A DNA stretch of 64,000 nt from an uncultured Oscillibacter sp. (GTDB lineage: Bacteria > Bacillota > Clostridia > Oscillospirales > Oscillospiraceae), in assembly GCA_910584075.1 (NCBI GenBank), contig CAJTZI010000003.1, forward strand, positions 47,879 through 111,878, read 5' to 3'. The first letter of the stretch is position 1, and every line of letters starts with the position of its first letter. The translations under genes and the position numbers were made by a program. Shown here piece after piece: positions 18,564 through 26,521 of the stretch. The notes beneath the pieces were generated by a model, which was not told the DNA's origin, did no database searches, and was given only the letters and a program-made list of their open reading frames with translations.

Positions 18564-18657
18564 AAAACAGCTAAACCGGCAGATCAAAGGCTCGCCGCCG
18601 CGCAGAGCGTGTGTTTGCCGGCTTATAAAATCGGAGACAGGAGAGAAGGAGGGTGCT

Positions 18658-20865
18658 ATGGGAGAGCGGAGCCGGGACAACCATCTGATCAGCCACATCG
18701 CAGAGCTGCTGAGCGCCCTTCAGGAAAAGCGGCTGGACATCGGCCGGCTGCTGGATGATACCGACGGGGAGCTTCTGCGTACTCTGCCCCAGACCCCGGG
18801 CACCCAGGCGGCCCTGGAGAATCTCCGCTTTATGGAGGAGATGCCCGGCGGCGTGCTGATCTACTGCGCCAACGGCGGTGAGGAGATCGTCTACGCCAAC
18901 CGCGCCCTGCTGCGGATTTTTCAGTGCAGCTCTATGGAGGAGTTCCGGGAGCTCACCGGGAATTCCTTCCGGGGAATGGTGTGGCATGAGGATGTGGACG
19001 AGGTGGAGCGGAGCATCTGGGAGCAGGTGTCCAGCAGCCGGTACGATCTGGACTATGTGGAGTACCGGGTGCGCCGGAAGGACGGGCAGATCCGGTGGAT
19101 CGAGGACTACGGACATTTTGTCCGGGGCAGCCGGGACCTCTTCTACGTGTTTTTGAACGACGTCACAGGCAGGCGGCACCGGCGGCTGATTGAGAGGACG
19201 CTGCTGCTCAGCGAGAATCGGGAGCGGGAGCGGCAGCTCCAGTCCCTGGCGGAGGAGTATGACAGGGAGCGGACGCAGATCAACCAGGAGTATCTGCGGC
19301 GCTTGAGGGTAATTGAGGGGCTCAGCGCCAATTATGAGACGATCCTGTATGGGGAGCTGGACTGCGATCAGGTCCGGCCCTACCGGCTCAGCAGCCGGGC
19401 CTGCCGGATTTTTGGAGAGGAACGGGGAATCCGGTCCCTCAGCGGCTATCTGGCGGACTATGTGCGCACCTGGGTCCACCCGGAGGACCGGGAGACGGTG
19501 CGAACGGCGCTCAATCTGGATGCGATTCGCGGCAGACTGCTGGCGGATAAGAGTTTTTGCGTGAATTACCGGGTCCTGGAGAACAGCGAGGAGCGGTATT
19601 TGCAGCTTCAGCTGGTGGATGTGAGCCAAGAGCACCAGGCATCCCAGATCGTTCTGGGCTCCCGGCGGATGGATGAGGAGATTCACCACGAGATCGAGCG
19701 AAAGCGTCTTTTGGCGGAGGCCCTGGAGAAGGCGAATCAGGCCATAGCGGCCAAGGACACCTTCCTCTCCAATATGTCCCACGATATGCGCACGCCTATG
19801 AACGCCATCTTTGGCTTTGCGGCCCTGGCCCGGAAAAACCTGCGGGATCCGGAAGCGGCACGGGAGTATATTGGCCGGATGGAGTCCTCCGCCCGGCAGC
19901 TGATGGGTATGATCGAGCGGGTGCTGGAGGTCTCCGCGGCAGTCACCGGGGACTCCCACACTCAGGAGGAAGCCTGCGACCTGTGCGGCATTGTACAGGA
20001 GGCCTGCGGCTTCATAGCCCCCCAGGCGGCGGAGAAGGATATCGACTTCATCCTGGACTGCTCCGGCGTGCGCCACAGCGGCATTTACGGCGACGAGGAG
20101 AAGCTGCGGCAGCTGGTGACATACCTCACCAACAACGCCGTGACCTATACGAAACCCGGCGGCAAGGTGCGGGTGACGCTGACGGAGCAGGAGCTGATGC
20201 CGGGGCAGTACGCGGTTTACCAGCTGGAAGTGGCAGACACCGGCATCGGCATCAGCCGGGAGTTTCTGGCACGGATTTTCGAGCCCTTCTCCCGGGAGCG
20301 GGACACCACCCACAGCGGCGTCCACGGCATTGGGCTTGGCATGTCCATCGCCAAGAGCATTGTGGAGAGGATGGGGGGGACCATCTCCGTGCGCAGCGAG
20401 GTGGAAAGAGGAAGCGTCTTTACCGCAGTCCTGGACTTTCGGATTCAGCCGGACGCGACCCATTCCGCCGCGGAGGAGGCGGCCGTCCGGCCCAGGAGCA
20501 TCCTGCTGGTGGAGGACAATGAGATCAACCGTGAGATCGCAACGGAGCTTCTCCAGGAGCTGGGATATGTCATTGACACCGCGCCGGACGGCAGCGTGGC
20601 TGTGGAGAAGATGCGGCAGGCCCGGCCCGGGGACTACGATGCGATCCTGATGGATATTCAGATGCCGGTGATGAACGGCTGGGAGGCGGCCCGGGCGATT
20701 CGCGGTCTGCCGGACCCGGCGCTGGCGAAGATCCCCATTATCGCCCTGTCGGCCAATGTGTTTGAGACCGATCTGCGCAGGTCAGCCGAAAGCGGAATGA
20801 ACGCCCACCTGGCCAAGCCCATGGACGTGGCGGAGGTGCAGAAGACCATAGAGGAGTTTTTGTAA
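18658..20865 (+). CDS. Cytoplasmic PAS-containing hybrid sensor histidine kinase
   Basis: A 735-residue soluble hybrid kinase with no membrane helix. Domains: a PAS fold (about 55-170), a coiled-coil linker (175-220), a second, weaker PAS-like region (220-330), HisKA with LSNMSHDMRTPMNAIFG (phospho-accepting His about 375), HATPase with NNAVTY and ADTGIGIS boxes, and a C-terminal receiver (about 615-735) with ILLVEDNEINREIA, phospho-acceptor MDIQMPVMNG and AKPM. There is no output domain, so phosphate must pass to an HPt; the nearest HPt is encoded at 26142-26504. ATG 18658 follows AAGGAGGGTG. The frame is open upstream to 18490, but that overlaps the promoter. Confidence 0.9.
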   Translation: MGERSRDNHLISHIAELLSALQEKRLDIGRLLDDTDGELLRTLPQTPGTQAALENLRFMEEMPGGVLIYCANGGEEIVYANRALLRIFQCSSMEEFRELTGNSFRGMVWHEDVDEVERSIWEQVSSSRYDLDYVEYRVRRKDGQIRWIEDYGHFVRGSRDLFYVFLNDVTGRRHRRLIERTLLLSENRERERQLQSLAEEYDRERTQINQEYLRRLRVIEGLSANYETILYGELDCDQVRPYRLSSRACRIFGEERGIRSLSGYLADYVRTWVHPEDRETVRTALNLDAIRGRLLADKSFCVNYRVLENSEERYLQLQLVDVSQEHQASQIVLGSRRMDEEIHHEIERKRLLAEALEKANQAIAAKDTFLSNMSHDMRTPMNAIFGFAALARKNLRDPEAAREYIGRMESSARQLMGMIERVLEVSAAVTGDSHTQEEACDLCGIVQEACGFIAPQAAEKDIDFILDCSGVRHSGIYGDEEKLRQLVTYLTNNAVTYTKPGGKVRVTLTEQELMPGQYAVYQLEVADTGIGISREFLARIFEPFSRERDTTHSGVHGIGLGMSIAKSIVERMGGTISVRSEVERGSVFTAVLDFRIQPDATHSAAEEAAVRPRSILLVEDNEINREIATELLQELGYVIDTAPDGSVAVEKMRQARPGDYDAILMDIQMPVMNGWEAARAIRGLPDPALAKIPIIALSANVFETDLRRSAESGMNAHLAKPMDVAEVQKTIEEFL

Positions 20866-20878
20866 GAGCAGATTAGAG

Positions 20879-20912
20879 GCAGGCGGTCCCAATACGGGAC
20901 CGCCTGCTTTCT
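20879..20912 (+). terminator. Rho-independent terminator after the hybrid kinase gene
   Basis: Perfect 12-bp stem GCAGGCGGTCCC / GGGACCGCCTGC with a 5-base loop, then TTTCT. Confidence 0.8.
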
Positions 20913-21015
20913 GCCAGGGCAATGCCGGTTAAATTTTTCTGACATCCCATGTTTCGTGTATCTTTTTCCTCCCGGGCGCATATACTGGCGGGAAGCGCAA
21001 AATGCAAGGGAGGAT

Positions 21016-21102
21016 ATGACGGTGAGATTTTTGCAAAATGACATCCCCGGAGACGTGGATGATCTGATCTTTCAGGACTGCTGGCTGACCAGCGACCGCT
21101 GA
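21016..21102 (+). CDS. Candidate 28-residue small protein
   Basis: A short frame beginning MTVRFLQNDI and ending CWLTSDR. GGGAGG lies 4 bases before the ATG, a TATACT (20981-20986) is placed like a -10, and a perfect hairpin (21101-21131) begins at the stop codon. This promoter, ribosome site, frame and terminator layout in a gap between two larger genes makes translation likely. The peptide is acidic (five Asp) with a single cysteine. I recognise no family; it could also be a leader peptide or chance. Confidence 0.4.
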   Translation: MTVRFLQNDIPGDVDDLIFQDCWLTSDR

Positions 21103-21136
21103 GAGGGACGCCTCTATGAGGCGTCCCTCTCATTAT
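21101..21136. terminator. Hairpin after the small ORF, at the end of mnmA
   Basis: Perfect 14-bp stem GAGAGGGACGCCTC / GAGGCGTCCCTCTC with a 3-base loop, followed by ATTAT on the plus strand. It touches the mnmA stop codon on the other strand. Confidence 0.65.
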
Positions 21137-22185
21137 ACGATGGTGCCGCCGCCCACTACCGACTCGCCGTCATAGAGCACCACGGCCTGACCGGGTGTGA
21201 CGGCCCGCTGGGGCTCCTGAAAGACCACCCGCAGGAGGCCGTCCGGCAGGGGCTCCGCCAGGGCGGCGGCCTCCCGCTGGCTGTGCCGGGTCTTGGCAGT
21301 AACCGCCATGGGCGTTTCCAGGGCGGGGAGGGAGATCCAGTTCAGCCGCTTTGCCGTCAGCTCCCGGCTGTACAGGGCGCTGTCGGGGCCCAGGGTCACG
21401 GTGTTGGAGACGGGGTCCTTTTCCAGCACGTACAGCGGCGTGTCCGCGCTGACGCCCAGGCCCTTCCGCTGGCCTGTGGTGTAGCAGGGCAGTCCCCGGT
21501 GACGGCCCAGGATGCGGCCTGTCTCATCCACGAAGTCGCCGGGGCGCATCTCCGCGCCGCCGTGACGCTCCAGAAACGACACATAGTCCCCCTCCGGGAT
21601 GAAGCAGATGTCCTGGCTGTCCGGCCGGCGGGCGTTTCCGAGGCCCGCTTCCTCCGCCAGGGCCCGCAGGGCGGGCTTTTCGTACAATCCCACCGGTAGA
21701 AGCAGATGGGAGAGCTGGCGCTGGGTCAGCTGGTAGAGGAAGTAGCTCTGGTCTTTTTTCCGGTCCCGGCCCCGCTGGAGGCGCCAGCGGCCGGAGGCGC
21801 TGTCAAAGGAGATGCTGGCGTAGTGGCCGGTGGCCATGGCATCGGCGCCCTGCTCCAGCGCCCAGTCCAGCAGGGCGCCGAATTTGACGGCCCTGTTGCA
21901 GTCCAGGCAGGGGTTAGGGGTGCGGCCCTGGGTGTACTCGGAGACAAAGCGGTCTATGACCGCCGTCCGGAACAGGTCCCGGAGGTCCAGCACTGTGTGG
22001 GGAATGCCCAGCACAGCGGCGGCGGCCCGGGCGGCATCGATCTCGCCCTCCGCCGCCTGAGAACTGTCCGGCCGCAGGCGAAGGGTGACGCCGAAGACGT
22101 CATAGCCCTGCCGCCGCAGCAAAAGGGCGGCTCCGGTGCTGTCAACACCGCCGCTCATGGCCACACAGACGCGTTTGAAAGACAT
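21133..22185 (-). CDS. mnmA: tRNA-specific 2-thiouridylase MnmA
   Basis: A 350-residue enzyme that installs 2-thiouridine at the wobble position of tRNAs for Lys, Glu and Gln. It has the PP-loop MSGGVDST (residues about 10-17), the first catalytic cysteine in NPCLDCNRAVKFG, the tRNA-binding GADAMATGHYA segment, and the second cysteine in DSQDICFIPEGDY. The length is normal. ATG 22185 has AGGAG seven bases upstream; the longer open frame to 22338 overlaps the terminator of the upstream gene and is not coding. No cysteine desulfurase gene is adjacent. Confidence 0.95.
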   Translation of the reverse strand: MSFKRVCVAMSGGVDSTGAALLLRRQGYDVFGVTLRLRPDSSQAAEGEIDAARAAAAVLGIPHTVLDLRDLFRTAVIDRFVSEYTQGRTPNPCLDCNRAVKFGALLDWALEQGADAMATGHYASISFDSASGRWRLQRGRDRKKDQSYFLYQLTQRQLSHLLLPVGLYEKPALRALAEEAGLGNARRPDSQDICFIPEGDYVSFLERHGGAEMRPGDFVDETGRILGRHRGLPCYTTGQRKGLGVSADTPLYVLEKDPVSNTVTLGPDSALYSRELTAKRLNWISLPALETPMAVTAKTRHSQREAAALAEPLPDGLLRVVFQEPQRAVTPGQAVVLYDGESVVGGGTIV

Positions 22186-22252
22186 ATGGTTGCTCCTCTC
22201 AATCCGAGATATAGGGATATTGTAGTCCATGACTGGAAAAAAGGAAAGAAAA

Positions 22253-22283
22253 ACATTCCGGTCCCGCGGCGGAGCCGGAATGT
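22253..22283 (-). terminator. Rho-independent terminator upstream of mnmA
   Basis: Minus strand 9-bp stem ACATTCCGG / CCGGAATGT (with GC pairs inside the 13-base loop) followed by TTTTTCTTT. It would end the transcript of the degenerate kinase gene before mnmA. Confidence 0.8.
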
Positions 22284-22470
22284 GAGAGCGGTCTTGCCAA
22301 ATTTCAAAATGCAAAGGGTCTGATTGCGGATTTGGCACATCACTGTCATTTGGGATCGCTGCCGCGCCGCCGGGCGGTACGGCTTTTGGATTTTCCTGCA
22401 GGCCGGCGGCCCGTCTCTGTGGAGCCGCCCTGCGCGGCGATGAGTTCTCTCGTCATCGATCAAACAAACC

Positions 22471-23277
22471 CTAGCTTTGGTTCCGAATGAGAAACGCCTG
22501 GACAGGCAGGGCGTCTGCCAGGGCCAGCAGAGTGCGGTTAAAGCCGCCGGCGTAGTCGAAGGGGACGTCGGATACGGAGCCCTCCACCTGGCGGTCCGGC
22601 AGGGAGAGGGTAAACCGGCTGCCCTTGTCCACCTGGGATTCCGCCATCAGCATACCGCCATGGCGTTCCGCGATTTTGCGGCACAGGGACAGCCCCAGGC
22701 CCATGCCGCAGGGGGCGGGGGTCTGACGTTCCATATGGAGATAGCCGTCAAACAAAGAGGCCAGACGCTCCGGCGGAATCCCCTGACCGGTGTCGGTGAC
22801 GGAGAGGAGCACCCGCCTGGAGTGAACCCGCAGCTCCACGGTGACGGTGCCGCCGGAGGGGGTGAACTTGAAGGCGTTGGAGAGAAGATGGAAGAGCAGC
22901 TGCTCCAGAAGCTGGGCATCCACCGCGCATACGTGGCGGGGAAGGGCGCAGGAAAACCGCACCTCCAGACCCAGGGACTGGGCCAGATCTCCGGCCCGGT
23001 CGCAGATATCCCCCACAAGCTCCGTCAAATCCCGGTTCTGGAGGGAGAGCGGCGCGTCCTCCGGAAGGGCGGCGGCGGAGAGAAGGTTTACCAGCCGCAG
23101 CAGCCTGTAATAGCTCTGGTCCATAACGGCGGCTTTGCGGTCCAGCTCCGGGTCCTGCTCCCGGGCCTCCGGCGGGGCCGCCTGTACGGCCGCCAGATGA
23201 AAGGTGCTGAGGGCCCCCCGGATTTGGGCGGCGATAGCGGGAAACAGGGACTCCGGCTGTATTTGATGTGATTCCAT
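22471..23277 (-). CDS. Degenerate histidine kinase (ATPase domain, no phospho-accepting histidine)
   Basis: A 268-residue soluble protein with a full GHKL ATPase domain: N-box HLLSNAFKFTPSGG (about 130-143), G1 box TDTGQGIP (161-168) and G2 box GMGLGLSLC (191-199). The region that should hold the H-box reads AIAAQIRGALSTFH in place of SHELRTPL, so the standard phospho-histidine is missing, although the following dimerisation helix (SYYRLLRLVNLLSAA) is kept. It may bind ATP as a regulator or phosphatase of a partner kinase. It is encoded downstream of the two-receiver hybrid kinase, with a hairpin between them at 23459-23483. Confidence 0.8.
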   Translation of the reverse strand: MESHQIQPESLFPAIAAQIRGALSTFHLAAVQAAPPEAREQDPELDRKAAVMDQSYYRLLRLVNLLSAAALPEDAPLSLQNRDLTELVGDICDRAGDLAQSLGLEVRFSCALPRHVCAVDAQLLEQLLFHLLSNAFKFTPSGGTVTVELRVHSRRVLLSVTDTGQGIPPERLASLFDGYLHMERQTPAPCGMGLGLSLCRKIAERHGGMLMAESQVDKGSRFTLSLPDRQVEGSVSDVPFDYAGGFNRTLLALADALPVQAFLIRNQS

Positions 23278-23458
23278 GGAAAGCTCCTTTCAGGCGGTTG
23301 GGACAAGGTCTGGACGTTGGCAGTAGCATTTGCCGGCGACGGAATGAAAAACCATGGAAAACACTGCCTGCGATGGTAACAGAATAACAAAAAGAGAAAG
23401 GAAATACAAGTTTTTTGTCAAATATTATCAGAAAATGTCGAATAAAGCGCGTGAGGAA

Positions 23459-23483
23459 AGGCGGCGGGCAATGCCCGCCGCCT
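23459..23483 (-). terminator. Hairpin after the two-receiver hybrid kinase gene
   Basis: 11-bp stem AGGCGGCGGGC / GCCCGCCGCCT with a 3-base loop; only a short T-run (TTTCC) follows on the minus strand, so termination may be partial. Confidence 0.55.
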
Positions 23484-23548
23484 CAGCTTGTGGGAAAGCT
23501 CCATATATAGATAGAGATTTCTGGGCGGGAGACCGTTCCCCGGAAGCC

Positions 23549-26101
23549 TTACGGCTCCAGATATTTTTCCAGCAGCCGGGAGACCTCCCGCAGGTCGATG
23601 GGCTTGGAGATGTGGGCGTTCATGCCCGCGTCCAGACACCGCTGGATGTCCTCGGAGAAGGCGTCGGCGGTCATGGCGATGATGGGAAGCGACGCGTCGG
23701 GGCGGTCCAGGGCCCGGATGGCCTGGGTGGCCTCATAGCCCGTCATGATGGGCATCCGCAGGTCCATGAGGATGGCGTCGTAGTAGCCCGGGGCGGCGGC
23801 GCTGAACTTCTCCACGCAGACACGGCCGTTTTCCGCCCAGTCCAGCTCCAGTCCCAGGCTGGTGAGCAGCTCGTCGGCGATCTCCCAGTTCAGCTCGTTG
23901 TCCTCCGCCAGCAGGACGCGCCTGCCGGTGAAATCGGCCTCGTGCTCCTGGGGGAGGATTTCCGGCACCGTCTCGCCGGTGTCTACGAAGGGACGCAGAC
24001 CGTAGAAGAGGGTGGACTTGAACAGGGGCTTGGAGATGAAGCCGTTGATGCCGACGCTCTTGGCCTCCGCCTCAATGTCGCCCCAGTCGTAGGCGGAGAT
24101 CAGCAGGATGGGGATATTTTCCCCCAGCCGGCGGCGCAGCTCCCGGGCGGTCTCAATGCCGTCCATGCCGGGCAGCTTCCAGTCCAGCAGGATGATGTGG
24201 TAGCTGTCATGCCGCAGGAAGCGCTCCTCCGCCATTTGGACGGCGCTCTCGCCGTCCAGGGCCCACTCGGCGTGGAGGCCGATGGACTTCAAAGAGGCCA
24301 CGGTGCTCTCGCACAGCTCCTTGTCGTCGTCCACCACCAGCATATTCCAGTCCGGCAGAACCATGTCCGCCTCCTGCACGGTGGACTTCTCCAGGTCCAG
24401 CGTCACATGGAACTCCGATCCGCGGCCCTGTTCGCTGCGGAGCTGGATGGTGCCGCCCATGGCGTCCACGATGAATTTGGTGATGGCCATCCCCAGGCCG
24501 GTGCCCTCGGTCCGCTGAACCCGGCGGTTGTCCTCCCGGGAGAAGGAGTCGAAGATCTTTGCCTGGAATTCCGGGGACATGCCGATGCCGCTGTCCTTCA
24601 CCAGAAGATGGGTGCGGATGAAGTCCTCTCCCTTGGGGGAGGGCTCCTGGTACAAAGCGATGTGGATGCTGCCCTCCACCGGGGTGAACTTCACAGCGTT
24701 GGACAGGAGATTCAACACCACCTGGTTCAGACGCACGCTGTCACAGCAGACGTTCTCCGACACAATGTCGTGGATGAAGATGTCAAACTGCTGCTGCTTG
24801 GCCCGCACCTGGGGCTGGACGATGTTGACAATGCCGTCCATCATCTCCCGCAGGGAGAGCTGGTCGATGTTCAGCGTCATCTTCCCGCTCTCGATCTTGG
24901 ACATATCCAGCACGTCGTTGATGAGATTCAGCAGGTGCTTGCTGGACAGGGCGATCTTTTTCAGGCAATGCTGCACCTGCTGCTGGTTGCCGATATTGGC
25001 TGTGGCAATGGCCGTCATGCCCACGATGGCGTTCATGGGCGTGCGGATGTCGTGGCTCATGTTGGAGAGAAATTCGCTTTTGGCCTTGTTGGCGGAGACC
25101 GCGTCCTGCCGGGCTTGCTCCAATTTAGCCAACTGCTGCTTTGTGATCTGGATGTACTGGAAGAAAATCAGCAGCAGTGCCGCCAGCACCACGGCGCACC
25201 CGGCGATCGCCATAGAGCTCCACTGGCGGCTGAGATGGGTGATCTCCTCGTTCAAAGAGCCATAGGGCATAACCACCACCAGATACCACTCCGAGTAGGG
25301 CAGCTTGGTGCACAGCAGGTGGCGGCGCTCATTGCCAATGACCAGCACGGTGGAGTAGTCCTCCCCCGCGTCCATGGCGGCCTGGAGTTCCTCAATGTGC
25401 TGACCGGCGCCGTTGCCGCCAAGCTCATCGTAGATGGCGTAGATGCGGTCAAAGTAGTTGTCCCGGTATGTCTCGCCGCTGCGGATGACAAAGGTGCCGT
25501 CCTGCCGGATGATATGGGAATACATCATGCCGTCCTCGTCGTCAAGGGAGAGGGTGCTGCTGATGTAGTCCACCGGCAGGGCCGCCACCAGGGCGGTGCA
25601 GGTCTTCCCGCCGGACATGGGGTAGGTGGAGGAGACCCCCATCAGGACCAGACGGTTCCCGTCCGGGTCTACGCCCACAGCGATCTTTTTTGTGCCCTCA
25701 TTCAGAGAAGACAGGAAGGGCTCCGGGTCGATTACGGTCAGATCGCTGCCATAGAGGGTTTCAAAGCTGCCGTCCGTGGAGTAGAGAGCCAGGTGTTCAA
25801 AGCCCCGGGCCTTGGCGCTGTACACCAGGTCCTCCATCAGGGCGTCCCGGTTCTTGCTGCCGGGGAGGTTGGTCTCCACCAGGGCCTCCACCTGGCTCAG
25901 CCGCAGGTCCATGGTGGTCTCAAAGTGCATGGAGATCTGCTGGCTCATGCCGGACATGTAGATCTTGCCCACACTGCTGATGGTCTCCCCGCTCCGCTGG
26001 TTCATATAGAAGGCCAGGAAGGAAAAGATGCCGACGCATAGAAGCGATACGGCGATGAGGCTCACCATCAGAAAGCGAAGGTTTTTTTTGTTGTTGTTCA
26101 T
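23549..26101 (-). CDS. Membrane hybrid histidine kinase with Cache-like sensor and two receivers
   Basis: An 850-residue sensor kinase. TM1 spans about 10-32, an extracellular Cache-type sensor about 33-292 (with VVVMPYGS at its end), TM2 about 297-318, then HisKA with FLSNMSHDIRTPMNAIVG (His 350), HATPase with NLLSNAVKFT and KDSGIGMS boxes, and two complete receivers: REC1 (about 586-700, phospho-acceptor Asp 640) and REC2 (about 728-845, Asp 780). ATG 26101 has GGAGGT 8 bases ahead. Forty bases upstream lies the HPt gene, and before it the REC/HD-GYP/GGDEF gene, so the operon encodes every stage of a phosphorelay. The ligand of the sensor is unknown. Confidence 0.92.
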   Translation of the reverse strand: MNNNKKNLRFLMVSLIAVSLLCVGIFSFLAFYMNQRSGETISSVGKIYMSGMSQQISMHFETTMDLRLSQVEALVETNLPGSKNRDALMEDLVYSAKARGFEHLALYSTDGSFETLYGSDLTVIDPEPFLSSLNEGTKKIAVGVDPDGNRLVLMGVSSTYPMSGGKTCTALVAALPVDYISSTLSLDDEDGMMYSHIIRQDGTFVIRSGETYRDNYFDRIYAIYDELGGNGAGQHIEELQAAMDAGEDYSTVLVIGNERRHLLCTKLPYSEWYLVVVMPYGSLNEEITHLSRQWSSMAIAGCAVVLAALLLIFFQYIQITKQQLAKLEQARQDAVSANKAKSEFLSNMSHDIRTPMNAIVGMTAIATANIGNQQQVQHCLKKIALSSKHLLNLINDVLDMSKIESGKMTLNIDQLSLREMMDGIVNIVQPQVRAKQQQFDIFIHDIVSENVCCDSVRLNQVVLNLLSNAVKFTPVEGSIHIALYQEPSPKGEDFIRTHLLVKDSGIGMSPEFQAKIFDSFSREDNRRVQRTEGTGLGMAITKFIVDAMGGTIQLRSEQGRGSEFHVTLDLEKSTVQEADMVLPDWNMLVVDDDKELCESTVASLKSIGLHAEWALDGESAVQMAEERFLRHDSYHIILLDWKLPGMDGIETARELRRRLGENIPILLISAYDWGDIEAEAKSVGINGFISKPLFKSTLFYGLRPFVDTGETVPEILPQEHEADFTGRRVLLAEDNELNWEIADELLTSLGLELDWAENGRVCVEKFSAAAPGYYDAILMDLRMPIMTGYEATQAIRALDRPDASLPIIAMTADAFSEDIQRCLDAGMNAHISKPIDLREVSRLLEKYLEP

Positions 26102-26141
26102 CTGTCGGTACCTCCATGTCCGCGGGTGACGGCATCGTGCA

Positions 26142-26504
26142 TCATGTCCCAACAGACGCCTGAAAGGCCCGAATGGCGCAGACGGTATCCTGATAGTCCC
26201 TGCCCACCTGCTCCGCCAGAGCGTCCGCTTCCGGAGTGTAGCCGTGGCGCAGAGCCTCGCTGAGCCGGCTGCTGGAGTCTAGCAGCCGGGTGAGGCCCAG
26301 GTTCTGGCATACGCCCTTGATGGTGTGGGCGGCCCGGAAGGCGTCCTCATAGTTTTGGGAGGCCATGGAGTCCAGCAGCAGCTGGTAGCTGCCGTCGTCC
26401 ACAAATTTCAGAACAAATTTCTGAATCAGGCGGTCGCTGCGAAGGCGGCCCAGGACCTCGTCATAGTTGCCGCCCATGGCGGCGTAGCACTCCTGCAATG
26501 TCAT
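26142..26504 (-). CDS. Histidine phosphotransfer (HPt) domain protein
   Basis: A 120-residue single-domain HPt protein. The motif AAHTIKGVCQNLGL holds the phospho-accepting histidine (about residue 60) in the four-helix bundle. It should carry phosphate between receivers of the hybrid kinases (23549-26101, perhaps also 18658-20865) and the receiver of the HD-GYP/GGDEF protein encoded 17 bases upstream. ATG 26504 follows AAAGGAGAAGGG. The operon position is the main evidence for its partners. Confidence 0.9.
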   Translation of the reverse strand: MTLQECYAAMGGNYDEVLGRLRSDRLIQKFVLKFVDDGSYQLLLDSMASQNYEDAFRAAHTIKGVCQNLGLTRLLDSSSRLSEALRHGYTPEADALAEQVGRDYQDTVCAIRAFQASVGT

Positions 26505-26521
26505 ATCTGCCCTTCTCCTTT

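Noticed and set aside
18490..18657. Upstream extension of the hybrid kinase frame
   Set aside because: Covers the promoter at 18535-18563; ATG 18658 has AAGGAGGG directly upstream.
22346..22456. 36-codon minus-strand frame (MTRELIAAQGG...), 14 bases after the degenerate kinase gene
   Set aside because: No ribosome site at a proper distance, very Arg/Gly/Ala-rich as expected from GC-rich noncoding DNA, and it lies before the terminator at 22253-22283 without a known family.
23354..26041. 895-codon plus-strand frame opposite the hybrid kinase gene
   Set aside because: It is a codon-phase shadow of a GC-rich gene whose kinase and receiver domains are complete on the minus strand; the plus-strand protein has no family features.
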